DNA of 62,120 nucleotides from Betaproteobacteria bacterium (lineage in GTDB: Bacteria; Pseudomonadota; Gammaproteobacteria; Burkholderiales; Eutrophovitaceae). Location of the stretch: NCBI GenBank assembly GCA_020346185.1, contig CP070775.1, positions 1,357,875 through 1,419,994 on the forward strand. Reading direction: 5' to 3'. How positions within the stretch are numbered: position 1 is the stretch's first letter; each line of letters opens with the position of its first letter. Positions 1-9,385 of the stretch are shown here, one piece after another. The translations under genes were made by a program, and so were the position numbers. A model generated the notes under the pieces. That model ran no database searches. It was not told where the DNA came from and was given only the letters and a program-made list of their open reading frames with translations.

Positions 1-294
1 AACATCGACGCAGTCGAATGTGCGACCCTTGAATGGGCGCCAGCATTTTTTCACTTTTCAAGATTACTGGCCGGTACTCTGCCAAGCCGAAATACGTAGA
101 AGCCCCCGCTTCTTCAAGCAGCATACAGAGTCGTCGACACCGGGAGCCATTTTCTAATCGGCGCCTCAGGGTCTTCCCACCCCATGATTCGAAGAGTAAA
201 AATGGCAAACTTTGGAGACGAGTGCACGAAGATCGCGAACACTTCTTGCATGTAGTTGCCTGTCAACGGTGACTACAGCCAAAAGGTGGAAATC

Positions 295-531
295 TTGCAG
301 TCGTTTGGAGAGCAGAGGGATAAACTCGTGCAGCAATTGCACTGCACCCCGGCATTCGCAGAGGGCTATCTCGACGGAAAAATGTGCAGAACACAGGGAC
401 AGGCGTTGTCCAGAAACTTCAAAGTTGGACTAGATGAATACTCTGCTGGATTTCGAACGGGTTACTACTTAGAGGTTTGTTCGCGCTCGATACACCCCAA
501 AAAGGCCACCTCTACGATAGGACGGCACTGA
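295..531 (+). CDS. Small protein, GFRTGY family, copy 1
   Basis: This 78-residue protein has no recognised function. It shares with the genes at 4693 and 6709 a core of GY-x-D/N-G-x2-C, then DEY-x2-GFRTGY and a terminal CS pair, so the three are clearly paralogues. The frame is open from base 256, but a TTG at 295 preceded by GGTGG gives almost exactly the length of the other two copies (77 and 78 residues), so I prefer it. There is no signal peptide or membrane segment; the protein looks like a small cytosolic, possibly cysteine-dependent domain. It is the most divergent of the three at the N-terminus and ends in a longer basic tail. Confidence 0.6.
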   Translation: MQSFGEQRDKLVQQLHCTPAFAEGYLDGKMCRTQGQALSRNFKVGLDEYSAGFRTGYYLEVCSRSIHPKKATSTIGRH

Positions 532-1219
532 ACGCTTTGCCCAGACCAGCCCTACGCGCACCATCGTCGGGTGATGCGCGGCGAACCTGACGGGCGCTGC
601 GCAGCTTTCGCATCTCTAACGGCCTCAGTGATCATGAACCAGCAGTAACAGATAAATTTTCTGTTTCATGTCCGCAGCGATGGCGTACGAGATACACAAG
701 TCCCGACCAGCGACCGCCGCTTGAGCAGCAACGCAATCACAGCAGACCAGCAGCGCTAGCGCGCCTCCAATAGCCAACTTGGGGTTGCGCGGAACGTGAG
801 CGTATTTCCTTCAGCCGCGTTTGTGCTGTGGCGAGTTGGCAAACTGTCGCTCCGACTCAAACGCATCATGTGATCCATGTGCTGCACTCCCGGGCTTGTG
901 AACACCCTTCACGCTTAACGGTCCACCGGTCGAAGCGATTCGCCATGCGTGGTGCAAAGCATTGCACACGCCATCTCGGCTTGGTCGCCTAGCGCTTCTT
1001 TCGCCACATTCTCGCGGCGCTGTACGCAAGCGGCCGTCAAACGCGCTAGGAGGGTATTTCTTCCGTGGCACATAACCGACTGCCACGTATAGGCGCATCG
1101 TTGATGACGGCCAATCGCTTGCACAACCTATGTTTGAGAAAACGTGCACATGCGTCTAAACGACGGAGCAAATAGCGATACACTCTTGCTAGAAGGCGGG
1201 CGGCGGCAAATAATTGAAT
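532..1219. other. Intergenic, no supported gene
   Basis: About 690 bases between the first small gene and the sugar dehydrogenase. Open frames on both strands here have no ribosome binding site and no recognisable protein character. I see no RNA gene or strong hairpin with a T-run. Confidence 0.5.
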
Positions 1220-2632
1220 ATGAAACCTCACTTCACGTTTCACATCGCACACCTCGTCATGCCGCTCATGCTGGCAGCGTGCGGTGGCGGAGATGCACCG
1301 TCGGCATCGGGCTCGCCTCCTGTGGCAATTGTTACTGCACCGGCTGCCTTCGCAACGAACCTCGTTGGCAACCTGACGTTCAGCGCCAGCGCGATTGACG
1401 ATGTCGGCGTGACCGGCATTGAAATCCAACTCGATGGGAAACGAGTAGGCTCCGTCGGCGTGACTTCGCCACACCAGGTAAGCGTGGATTCAAATGCGTA
1501 TGCACCGGGACAGCATGTCGTGCGTGCACGCGCAACAGATGCCGGTGGCAAGGTCTCCGAGTGGGACACCGTGACAGTTCAATTCGGTGGAAGCCGCTCA
1601 GTACCAGCTTGGTTCAACCGCAATCCGACATGGATTACTGGTCTTAACGCTGCCACGGCCTTTGCGCAGACGCCGGACGGCCGTCTTCTGGTTGCCGAGC
1701 AAGACGGTGCATTGCGTGTCGTCAAAAACGCAACGCTGTTGACCACGCCGATGCTCGAGGTCAAGGTTAATTCACAAGGAGAACGTGGTTTGCTTGGTGT
1801 GGCAGCACATCCAAATTTCGCCGGCAATGGGTATGTGTACGTTCATTACACCAGTACCGAAAACACCATCCACAACCGCGTCAGCCGGTTCACAGTGACC
1901 GGAGACGTCGCCAGCATCGAGGAAGAGCTGATTGATCTTCCGACGCTGGTTGCCACCAATCATAATGGAGGCGCGATTCACTTCGGTACCGACGGAAAGC
2001 TCTACGTCGCGGTAGGTGACAACGCGGCACCTTCAAACTCGCAGAACCTGAACAGCCCGCTCGGCAAGATGCTGCGCTTCAATGACGATGGTTCGATTCC
2101 GAACGACAACCCATTCTGCACTACGAACGGCAATTTAGCTTGTGCAGTATGGGCTTACGGCTTACGAAACCCGTTTACATTTGCCGTGAACCCCGACACC
2201 GGCCGTATTTACATTAACGACGTTGGTCAGAACACCTGGGAGGAGATCAATCTGGGCATCCCGGGTGCGAACTATGGCTGGCCCGAGTCGGAAGGGCCGG
2301 ACAACGTAAACGAGAGTTTTACCGGTCCACTCTTCACCTACAAACACAGCGCCGCTTCACCTGCTGGATCGGGGCCAGGTGGGTTTTTTGTCGGCTTCTC
2401 GGTTGCCGGCGGGACCTTTTATCCTGACGCGGGACCGTTTCCTGCGAACTACCGTAACAGCTACTACTTCGCAGATTTCATCGGTAGATTTGTCGGGCGC
2501 TTCGACTATTCCAATAACGCAGCCTACGCGTTCGCCACAGTCGAAGACCGGCCGGTTGACCTTCTGGCCGGAATCGACGGGGCGCTGTACGTACTAACGC
2601 GCGCGGGAATCACGAGAATTAGTGCGCAGTAG
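1220..2632 (+). CDS. Glucose/sorbosone dehydrogenase-family lipoprotein
   Basis: A 470-residue exported protein of the soluble PQQ-dependent aldose dehydrogenase (GSDH/YliI) beta-propeller family. The N-terminus is a lipoprotein signal ending in LAAC, followed by a glycine-rich linker and an Ig-like domain at about residues 35-125. The propeller follows, with the motifs RGLLGVAAHPNF, HNGGAIHFG and GLRNPF that mark this family. It probably oxidises sugars or related carbonyls at the outer or inner membrane surface with PQQ and Ca2+. The frame opens with a TTG two codons earlier; I take the ATG at 1220. No PQQ biosynthesis gene lies nearby, so the cofactor must come from elsewhere. Substrate is unknown. 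Confidence 0.85.
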   Translation: MKPHFTFHIAHLVMPLMLAACGGGDAPSASGSPPVAIVTAPAAFATNLVGNLTFSASAIDDVGVTGIEIQLDGKRVGSVGVTSPHQVSVDSNAYAPGQHVVRARATDAGGKVSEWDTVTVQFGGSRSVPAWFNRNPTWITGLNAATAFAQTPDGRLLVAEQDGALRVVKNATLLTTPMLEVKVNSQGERGLLGVAAHPNFAGNGYVYVHYTSTENTIHNRVSRFTVTGDVASIEEELIDLPTLVATNHNGGAIHFGTDGKLYVAVGDNAAPSNSQNLNSPLGKMLRFNDDGSIPNDNPFCTTNGNLACAVWAYGLRNPFTFAVNPDTGRIYINDVGQNTWEEINLGIPGANYGWPESEGPDNVNESFTGPLFTYKHSAASPAGSGPGGFFVGFSVAGGTFYPDAGPFPANYRNSYYFADFIGRFVGRFDYSNNAAYAFATVEDRPVDLLAGIDGALYVLTRAGITRISAQ

Positions 2633-3084
2633 GAAACGGGCCACACAATGCCAATGAAAGAAACCGCACCAAAACCAGGTTCGTATCTGCTGCGGTAATT
2701 GTTCTGATCAGCCTCCGTCCACCGCTGGCCGCAGCCTCTTCAAAAAGGCTTCTCTCACCGCTGAAGCTGTTCGCAGTCTTGGTCGCTTGGGTATCGAGCC
2801 ATCTTGAAGGTCGTCTCTCTCAGGCCAGGTGGCAATAGTTTGACAACACTCCGGAATCGAGGCGAACACCCAGAGAACTCAATCATATGCGGCTCGCATA
2901 TCTTTAATCTCTCTAGTCATGAGCGTGTTACACGCTCCGGGCCTTTCCTGGACAGGAACACAACGTCGTTTAAAAAAGTTCGTCTGGGAAAGACCGGCGG
3001 TAGGCCTCAAGATGAAATGCGCTCGCTGCACACTGCAGCAGCTACGGGACAACCCAGGTTGACGTCGCGGAGTACGGCCGCTCG
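2633..3084. other. Intergenic, no supported gene
   Basis: About 450 bases between convergent genes. A plus-strand open frame from 2804 runs into the minus-strand gene at 3085-3333 and has no start signal, so it is not called. Nothing else is recognised. Confidence 0.45.
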
Positions 3085-3333
3085 TCAGGCTTCGGCTTCA
3101 ATCCCGGGCAGAATGACCGGTGGAATGATTGGGCAGAGGTTGAAGCGCGGCGCCAACACATCGCTTTGGGGAAACTGCTTCTTCAACCATGCTGAAGAGA
3201 CCTGATACCACTCTGCGTCTGGTTCATCGGAATCACGAATGCGGCCTATCACCGATACCACGCGACCATTCCAATCTGGTCGCTCGCTCGTGCGGACCAG
3301 GAAGCATGGCGTGCCGGGTTCAATTTCTGCCAT
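3085..3333 (-). CDS. Small hypothetical protein, 82 residues
   Basis: The frame is open for 174 codons, but the internal ATG at 3333 is preceded by a GAGG ribosome binding site and the downstream part alone looks like a compact domain, so I start there. The protein has a beta-rich appearance with a PGTPCFLV opening, a GRVV-x-VIGRI strand and a Trp-Tyr segment, ending in a proline-rich tail. No signal peptide is present. I do not recognise the family. It sits alone between two members of the GFRTGY small-protein family and may belong to the same accessory set. Confidence 0.55.
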   Translation of the reverse strand: MAEIEPGTPCFLVRTSERPDWNGRVVSVIGRIRDSDEPDAEWYQVSSAWLKKQFPQSDVLAPRFNLCPIIPPVILPGIEAEA

Positions 3334-4692
3334 GGTTAACCTCGTATTGGAAAAATTAGAGAGGTAATCGACGGTGTTCCTGGCACCACTCCAGCCCGGC
3401 GCGCACCGAATGACCTCAACTCGCATCCCCAAGCGTGCACAAACAATGCCAACTAACCACAATGAACGCCCCTTCGCTTTGGGTAACTTGATCAAGGTCC
3501 AGCGAGCGCACGATCTCTGCCCTGTAAGCAGATAATGCAATGCTTGTTCGACCGATGTCGCTCCACACGCCGAGAACCGACCGCCTTTCAGGAATCGCAC
3601 TACTTTCATGCGAGGCGTCTACCGGGTGTTGCCAGAAACGGCAGCCGTCAATCACTTCAAACCTGAACCCTCTTATGAGGACGATCAGAAGAAGAGAAAG
3701 GAATAAAACAGAATCAACTTGTATGCTTGGGATTCCTCTACCCTATTCTTTTGCTTTGCGCTGCAGGAGCGTTGCCCGACAACTGTAATGGCTGTTATAC
3801 AAATATCACGCAGTGAGCCGACACAATCCACTTGGGATACGCGCATCCGCCGATGAGCTTCGCAGCAACAGGTAGCGCGGCGAGCGAGAAGTCAGGTCAC
3901 GCCGGCGTCGGAGTGTGTCGTGGCCTTGCATTGACGATGCCAGACGGCCAAACTCGCGTCGATTACGCTTGTGCTCGCAAGAACGCCGATGGACACGGTT
4001 AGGGCGATTTGGTGGACTGGCCTCTGACGCCATCGGTACCCACCGCACCCCGGCAGATGGCACCGATATCTTCTTCAGGACACACAACAAAGGCTGGTGG
4101 CAACCCTTTGCCGCTAATCGAGTTGCAGCGAGGTGCAAGCCAGCAAGTGGGACGAAAAGTGCGAGTGAGCATGCGCCGCGCTTAAAAAGAGCGCCCGTCA
4201 TCATCAGTAACGAACTTTCTTTTTATCTCGTTGTATCGGTATACAGCGTTGCCACCCTTCTCATTGTTGTCGGGTAAAGAATTTGCATATCGACCGCCAG
4301 CCCAACGACAGGTCGATGCCGCTCAAAACTTAATGTTCGGTCTTCTCGGACAACCATCCCTGCTTCCCCCCAATACAACGTACATGTTCAGCGGGCGACG
4401 ACTTCTCAACGCAGTTTGTTAAAAATCCGTCGAGCTTGTCGAAAAAAAGAATTGCCTGCTGACGTGAATGCCATCGCACGAGAAAATCGCAATGTAAGAA
4501 CAGCCGAGCCGACATCCTCCTGGTTTCACCAACTAATTCTTTTAAAGCTATTTATTCTTATGACCATTCGCCGCATCCGTAACGCCGTCCTCACGAACGA
4601 TGCCTCGATCGTCGTCGCTGACGAGCCTATGGATGCGAACGATTTTTGCGATAACTCAAATGACGATACTGATGATCACCGAGGAGAACTGT
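3334..4692. other. Long intergenic stretch, no supported gene
   Basis: About 1.36 kb with several overlapping open frames on both strands, none with a convincing ribosome binding site, signal peptide or domain. It may contain decayed genes. No tRNA or obvious repeat was found. Confidence 0.4.
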
Positions 4693-4926
4693 ATGATTCA
4701 TTCAGATGTAGCGAAGGTCAAAGACTTCGCGGAGGAAATGGGCTGGTCTATGGAACGCACGCGCGGTTACTTAGATGGGGTAGCGTGCCAGCAGACCGGC
4801 CAAGTCTTGGCTTCACACCATAAATTCTCTATGGACGAATACTCGAAGGGCTTCCGGACCGGTTACTACACGCAGGCCTGTTCGCTGTCTATATCAAGTA
4901 TCCGCAGCGCACTCGCCGTGGCCTAG
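4693..4926 (+). CDS. Small protein, GFRTGY family, copy 2
   Basis: A 77-residue paralogue of the genes at 295 and 6709. A GAGGAG ribosome binding site sits seven bases before the ATG, which makes this one of the best-supported small genes here. The sequence has an EEMGW opening helix (AEMGW in copy 3), GYLDG-x2-C, then MDEYSKGFRTGYY and ACS. There is no export signal. The downstream neighbour on the opposite strand is a Rap1a/Tai4-like exported protein. Function is unknown; conservation of two cysteines and the acidic-aromatic core suggests a defined fold, not random coding. Confidence 0.75.
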   Translation: MIHSDVAKVKDFAEEMGWSMERTRGYLDGVACQQTGQVLASHHKFSMDEYSKGFRTGYYTQACSLSISSIRSALAVA

Positions 4927-5036
4927 GATTAAGCCGAACAGGTCCTCGTGATCTACCAGAGGGACAGTTACGAACAAAGTCGTGCCGGCCGCAAGGACGG
5001 CGCCCATGGTCAAGCAGCATCACTGGTCGTCGGCAA

Positions 5037-5420
5037 TTATTTCGTGCAGGGAAAGGCTTCCACGAATGCACTCCGTACCAGCACGCTTCCGGTGTCATGT
5101 CGTCTCTCCGGGTTTCTGCGCAAGAACCTGAACACGGCATCAGAGGCCTGGGCCACCGTCAAATTACCCGGAGCGCAAAATACCATCTCGCCGGTTAATG
5201 GATAGAGACTCCCCGCGTACGCGTCATGAACGCCCATAACATACACCTGGAATCGTCGTACATATATGTGGCTCAAGCCGTCGGCTGTTCCCTCCCGTAT
5301 CCGGCGATATTCGTCGGCCCATTCCATCAATGTCTCGCCATCAACGAAATCCGCTCTTGCCGGCAGCAACGTCAATAACGTAGCCACGCCGATCGCACAT
5401 AGCACTAAACGCTTCCTCAT
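5037..5420 (-). CDS. Exported Rap1a/Tai4-like protein
   Basis: A 127-residue protein with a clear signal peptide ending near ARA, and a perfect GGAGG ribosome binding site before the ATG. The mature part has the layout of the Rap1a/Tai immunity-protein fold: GVHDAYAG, then FCAPG, a helix containing QASDAV and FLRRNPE, and the closing FVEAFPC. The paired cysteines of FC and FPC probably form a disulfide in the periplasm. Known relatives (Rap1a, Tai4) protect against type VI amidase effectors, but the domain is also found without such partners and no type VI gene is seen here. Immunity is therefore only one possibility. Confidence 0.7.
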   Translation of the reverse strand: MRKRLVLCAIGVATLLTLLPARADFVDGETLMEWADEYRRIREGTADGLSHIYVRRFQVYVMGVHDAYAGSLYPLTGEMVFCAPGNLTVAQASDAVFRFLRRNPERRHDTGSVLVRSAFVEAFPCTK

Positions 5421-5827
5421 AGCTGCACCTCCTCACTGGGCCCTTTCAATTGTGCACGAGATGCCATCCTCTCGGCGCAAGGCGCCTTCTTGCCGGCAGC
5501 GCGCGACCGATCTGCTAGACACCCAACCAGGCCGTGGTGTTGTTCAAAAAAAGTCTTCAGCAGCCGGTTTGGCGGTCACGCCGAGCGATGTGCCGTCGCA
5601 TTGCCTTCCCCCTCACTGAATGTCATTGTACTTGTCTGCGACGCCCGAGAGGCTGCCGCTAGGCCATCGGGAGGCGACAGCGCCTGGCTTGATCAACGGC
5701 GAGCGTGCACAGCGCTGGGAATATCGGCGTACGCTGCCGTAGAGTTTCAAACATCGTATTGTCCGAGCTCACTGACGAGGATCCGCGTCAAGCGCCGTCG
5801 TTTCGCTTTGCGCTAGAGCTGGCGAGC
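5421..5827. other. Intergenic, no supported gene
   Basis: About 400 bases upstream of one Rap1a-like gene and downstream of the other. Plus-strand frames here lack start signals and overlap the Rap1a-like gene at 5828. Nothing recognised. Confidence 0.45.
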
Positions 5828-6133
5828 CTATTCAGTGGAGCACGGATAAGCCGCACGCAGTCCTTGCACTATAAGATAGCGCCGTGGTCGGTGCAGTTGC
5901 TCGGGATGCGTTTCGAGATGGATCATCACCGCGTCAAAACTCAGCTGCTGCGGATCACCCGGCGGCAGGCAGAAAAGTCTCTCATTCCATTTCTTCCAAA
6001 CGTCATCAATAAAGATCTGAGCGACGCTCCGGCCGGCATCACTGCGCATCATTTCAAACAGATCCTCGCCGTCCGATTCGGCCCGTAGAGCGGGAGACCG
6101 GACCAGCAACAAACCTGCAAGAGTCAGAACCAT
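5828..6133 (-). CDS. Exported Rap1a/Tai4-like protein, second copy
   Basis: From the ATG at 6133 this gives 101 residues: a short hydrophobic signal ending near LRA, then LFCLPPG, a LETHPEQL helix and the terminal RAAYPC. The pattern FC...P(E)...PC is the same as in the neighbour at 5037, so both belong to the Rap1a/Tai-like fold although sequence identity is low. The frame is open further upstream to 6295, but that part lacks any signal peptide logic and the shorter start places the signal at the N-terminus. The ribosome binding site is weak. It lies tail-away from copy 3 of the GFRTGY family. Confidence 0.6.
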   Translation of the reverse strand: MVLTLAGLLLVRSPALRAESDGEDLFEMMRSDAGRSVAQIFIDDVWKKWNERLFCLPPGDPQQLSFDAVMIHLETHPEQLHRPRRYLIVQGLRAAYPCSTE

Positions 6134-6708
6134 CGGTATTCTTGAAAACAAGGCTTGCCCCTGCGTTATTGTCGAGCAACGCTTCAGAACAAACGAGCCT
6201 GAAAAAGTTCCATCGCATCCGAACGGACGAAAAACCGGTGTCAGCCTGAATGGCGATATGCCGTTCGCCCCTTCGACAGTTCGTCGCGAAATCAAAACTT
6301 GCGCTTCTCCACTCTCCAGAGTGATAGCTCCAGAAAAACGGTCGCAGCGATATGACCCATTGATTGCGCCCCCGGCATCGCATCAAATTCTCCTCGATCG
6401 AGTCATCGCCCGCTGAGCGATGCCAAACGACAAACGTTGGAAATTCGACGGTGTGTCCGTGAGACGAGCATTTGTACACACGGGTAACGCATTGCAACCT
6501 AAGCGCTGTGACCGGCGAGCAATTGTGGCGCCCATTCATATCTCCATAACTGTCTGTTGTATTGCGGTTTTTCGATGATGGTAAAGACCGAACAAGCAAT
6601 TTCGATGAGCGACACATGACACAAAAGATGTCGGCGCGGACGGCATGAAAACTGCGAAAGCTGTGCTCGGTTAGCGAATCTACAAAGCTTGAGAGAATCA
6701 GGAGAAGC
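6134..6708. other. Intergenic, no supported gene
   Basis: About 575 bases between divergent genes, which should carry promoters for the Rap1a-like gene (minus) and GFRTGY copy 3 (plus). A 218-codon minus-strand frame crosses it, but it has no family resemblance and overlaps the Rap1a-like gene in another frame. Confidence 0.4.
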
Positions 6709-6945
6709 ATGATGAAACAGTTCTTCAGGAAGAGAAGCCAGGCCCTGGTCGCCGAGATGGGTTGGACCGTGGAACGTGCCGAAGGTTATGTCAATGGCGT
6801 CATGTGCCGGCGGCGCGGACTGACCTTATCAACCTACCACAAGATCGCAACGGACGAGTACGCACAAGGCTTCAGGACCGGTTACTTCAATCCTGCTTGC
6901 TCACTTGCTTTAGAGGGCGATCAGAACGCAACTGCCGCTGCATAG
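6709..6945 (+). CDS. Small protein, GFRTGY family, copy 3
   Basis: A 78-residue paralogue of the genes at 295 and 4693, with an AGGAGAAG ribosome binding site before two adjacent ATG codons. It has the AEMGW helix, GYVNG-x2-C, then TDEYAQGFRTGYF and ACS. Compared with copy 2 it is more basic at the N-terminus. No signal peptide or transmembrane stretch is present. No function can be assigned from the sequence. Confidence 0.75.
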   Translation: MMKQFFRKRSQALVAEMGWTVERAEGYVNGVMCRRRGLTLSTYHKIATDEYAQGFRTGYFNPACSLALEGDQNATAAA

Positions 6946-7174
6946 TGACCGTCAACAGCCTTGATGATGCTGCAGTGGTTTCCTGTTTGCGACTGGAAAC
7001 CCGCTTTGCACTCTACGCTTTCATTGAAATGTAAATTTCGCGCTACCGGCAAGCACTGGCGCCGCCGTAGGCTGTGGTCATCGTTGCAGTCAGTGCCGAA
7101 GATCAATGCCACACTGGCCTGGCAATATCGGCACTCACTGCATACAATCGCGTGCACCGGAGAAACTGCACGCG

Positions 7175-8419
7175 ATGCTCGAAAAACCAATCAAGGTAAA
7201 TGAAGAACGGCTCTGGAAGCGGCTCATGGACATGGCGCGTATCGGGGCCACACCGGCTGGTGGCTGCAATCGCCAAGCGTTGACCGACGAGGATAGGCAA
7301 GGCCGGCAACTATTCGAGTCATGGTGCAAAGCGGCCAGCTGTTGCATCGAGCACGACGAGATGGGTAATATTTTCGCGCGACGCGCAGGCAAGGAGCCTG
7401 GTCGCCCACCAATCCTAATCGGCTCTCACCTCGACACGCAACCCACGGGCGGAAAGTTTGATGGCGTGTACGGTGTGCTAGCCGGGCTGGAAGTTGTCGA
7501 GTCGCTAAACGACTGGAGTGTCAGCACCACGCATCCCATTGACATCGTTGTCTGGACCAATGAGGAAGGTGCACGATTCTCCCCCGCCATGATCGGGTCG
7601 GGCGTTTTTGTGGGCGAGTTCGAGCTGGAGTATGGCTTGTCGAGAAGAGCAAAAGACGGGGCAACGATTGGTGAAGAACTTCAGCGCATCGGCTACGCGG
7701 GTTACCGACCATGCCGGCGCTATCCAATCAAAGCCGCCTTCGAGGCACATATCGAACAAGGTCCGATACTCGAAGACGAAGGTGTACAGATCGGTATCGT
7801 CACCGGTGTACAAGGTATGCGCTGGTACGACGTCGAACTGCGCGGCGAGCCGGTTCACGCCGGCCCCACGCCGATGATCAGCCGTCGCGATCCAGTACGG
7901 GCAATGCATGCCATCGTGGCCGGGCTGTACCGGCTCGCTGAGCAGACGGGGACGGCTGCCAGGGTTACGTTCGGTGATATTCGATTCGAACCCGGATCGC
8001 GCAACACGGTTCCGGCGAAGATTGTCCTGACACTGGACCTGCGACACCCTGAAGAAGAAATATTGTCGGAAATGGAGTGCGCGCTAAACGAGATCGTCGC
8101 GGCGGAATCTACATCGGCTAACGTGGAGGGAGCTGTGCGCAAGGAGTGGGCGTCAGAGGCAATCCAGTTCGACGATGGCTGTATTCAGGCAGTCGCCGAT
8201 TCGGCGAGCGCTCTCGATTATCCAGCGATTCGAATCGTCTCCGGTGCCGGCCATGACTCGGTTTACCTCTCGAAAATCTCGCCAACAGCGATGATCTTCG
8301 TGCCTTGCCGGCACGGTGTATCCCACAACGAGCATGAGTCCGCGAAGAAGGAAGACCTCGCCGCAGGCTGCGATGTGCTGTTGAATGCAGCTGTCCGAAT
8401 GGCACGACCGGTCGTCTGA
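7175..8419 (+). CDS. M20-family Zn amidohydrolase (carbamoylase/allantoate type)
   Basis: A 414-residue zinc-dependent hydrolase of the hydantoinase/carbamoylase branch of peptidase family M20, which includes N-carbamoyl-L-amino acid hydrolase, beta-ureidopropionase and allantoate amidohydrolase. The metal and substrate motifs are all present: GSHLDTQPTGGKFDG, the TNEEGARF glutamates, EAHIEQG, GEPVHAGPTPM, GAGHD and the C-terminal HGVSHNEHE. The frame is open from 7106, but the ATG at 7175 with an upstream GGAGAA better fits the family N-terminus. It would release CO2 and ammonia or an amino acid from a ureido compound in the cytosol. No hydantoinase or purine gene adjoins it, so the exact substrate is open. 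Confidence 0.9.
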   Translation: MLEKPIKVNEERLWKRLMDMARIGATPAGGCNRQALTDEDRQGRQLFESWCKAASCCIEHDEMGNIFARRAGKEPGRPPILIGSHLDTQPTGGKFDGVYGVLAGLEVVESLNDWSVSTTHPIDIVVWTNEEGARFSPAMIGSGVFVGEFELEYGLSRRAKDGATIGEELQRIGYAGYRPCRRYPIKAAFEAHIEQGPILEDEGVQIGIVTGVQGMRWYDVELRGEPVHAGPTPMISRRDPVRAMHAIVAGLYRLAEQTGTAARVTFGDIRFEPGSRNTVPAKIVLTLDLRHPEEEILSEMECALNEIVAAESTSANVEGAVRKEWASEAIQFDDGCIQAVADSASALDYPAIRIVSGAGHDSVYLSKISPTAMIFVPCRHGVSHNEHESAKKEDLAAGCDVLLNAAVRMARPVV

Positions 8420-8733
8420 CGCCGCCACATTTTTGTCAGGCGGCCGGCAGTACCCTTTTTGTACCGGCAATGACGAAAATTCTTTCCGGCATCGACCTCA
8501 AGACGTTGGGAGCGGTCAACACCCTCGTGACCAGCCCTCTTGTGGTCGCGGCACATCGAAGAGTTGGACAATAAGAGTCGAATCGGCTTCCAAAGAAGTC
8601 ACGAGGGGTGGTGTCGCCTATCGGGAGAAACCCACCCACGAAGACTTGCAAGTTATCGCCGAGATATTACAGAAAAGTGCAGCGCTGTCGCTACACGAAC
8701 GAAAGCTTGCTGAGAAATTCGACCGCGTGGAGC
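8420..8733. other. Intergenic with possible decayed coding
   Basis: About 310 bases. A 34-codon frame (8470-8574) and a following frame look protein-like but match nothing I know, and both precede a truncated pirin. The simplest reading is a decayed region. Confidence 0.3.
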
Positions 8734-9036
8734 ACCTTGCCTGAGATTTACGACGAGCCAGCAGTTCATGTGGTTTCCGGCGAAGTTGGCGTCGGCGAGC
8801 GGACTCTGGCAAGTGGCGCCATGGCCGCGGTAGCGCCCGGCAAGCCGGTACAGATCACTGCCAGAGCAGACCGCCACTTCTTGGTGACCGGCGCGGTTGC
8901 GCTTGGTCCAAGACATGGTTGCTGGAATTTCGTCTCCAGCTCACGTGAACGAATCGAACAATCCAAAATCGACTGGCAAAAGAACCAGTTCGAGTTGGTT
9001 CCTGGCGATCCCGAATTCATTCCGATGCCAAACTAG
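8734..9036 (+). pseudogene. Pirin C-terminal remnant
   Basis: About 100 residues match the C-terminal cupin half of pirin-family proteins: an LPEIYDEPAVHVVSGE opening, PRHGCWNFVSSSRERIEQ and the closing VPGDPEFIPMP. Full pirins are about 230-290 residues and start with a metal-binding cupin containing GTHGHRDME, which is absent here. The frame is open upstream to 8608, but that sequence is unlike pirin and there is no convincing start. I read it as a gene that has lost its N-terminal half; the iron-binding residues were in the missing part, so it should be inactive as a quercetinase or co-regulator. Confidence 0.65.
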
Positions 9037-9385
9037 GCTCGCCGGCAACATGATTTGACAGCGCGCGACGACGGCGCATCGTGAGGCGGCGAAAAAGATT
9101 GCTGTCGCGTGATTGGCTTGGGCACCGTCGTCACAGCTAGGAATTTCAGCCATCTCGGCATCAAAAAGCCCCACCACGCGGATGTCATGCACTGGACCAC
9201 CAACACATTAAGCACAGGGACCCTGCACACGCATGCTCGCTTGCATGGGTCGAAGTTTTCGTAACCAATGCGAGTATGCGTTACACTACGTCTGCTTTTT
9301 TTGCTGCGGTCTGCGAAATGGCTTGATGTTACTTTCTGCGCATGACCGCCTTTGAGTTCGATTTTTACTCTGATGGGAGATCGTG
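9037..9385. other. Intergenic, no supported gene
   Basis: About 350 bases before the H1-like gene. No recognised gene, RNA or terminator. The promoter of the H1-like gene is expected near its 3' end. Confidence 0.4.

Noticed and set aside
811..1474. Minus-strand frames before and within the sugar dehydrogenase
   Set aside because: They overlap a firm gene in antisense and lack start signals.
2804..3205. 133-codon plus-strand frame
   Set aside because: Overlaps the better-supported minus-strand gene at 3085-3333 and has no family features.
3806..4277. Opposed open frames on both strands
   Set aside because: No ribosome binding site, biased composition and no domain; kept as empty intergenic.
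6054..6710. 218-codon minus-strand frame
   Set aside because: Overlaps the Rap1a-like gene in another frame and ends amid the small-gene promoter; composition unlike a protein.
8425..8453. GCCGCC/GGCGGC inverted repeat after the amidohydrolase
   Set aside because: Only six base pairs with a long loop and no T-run.
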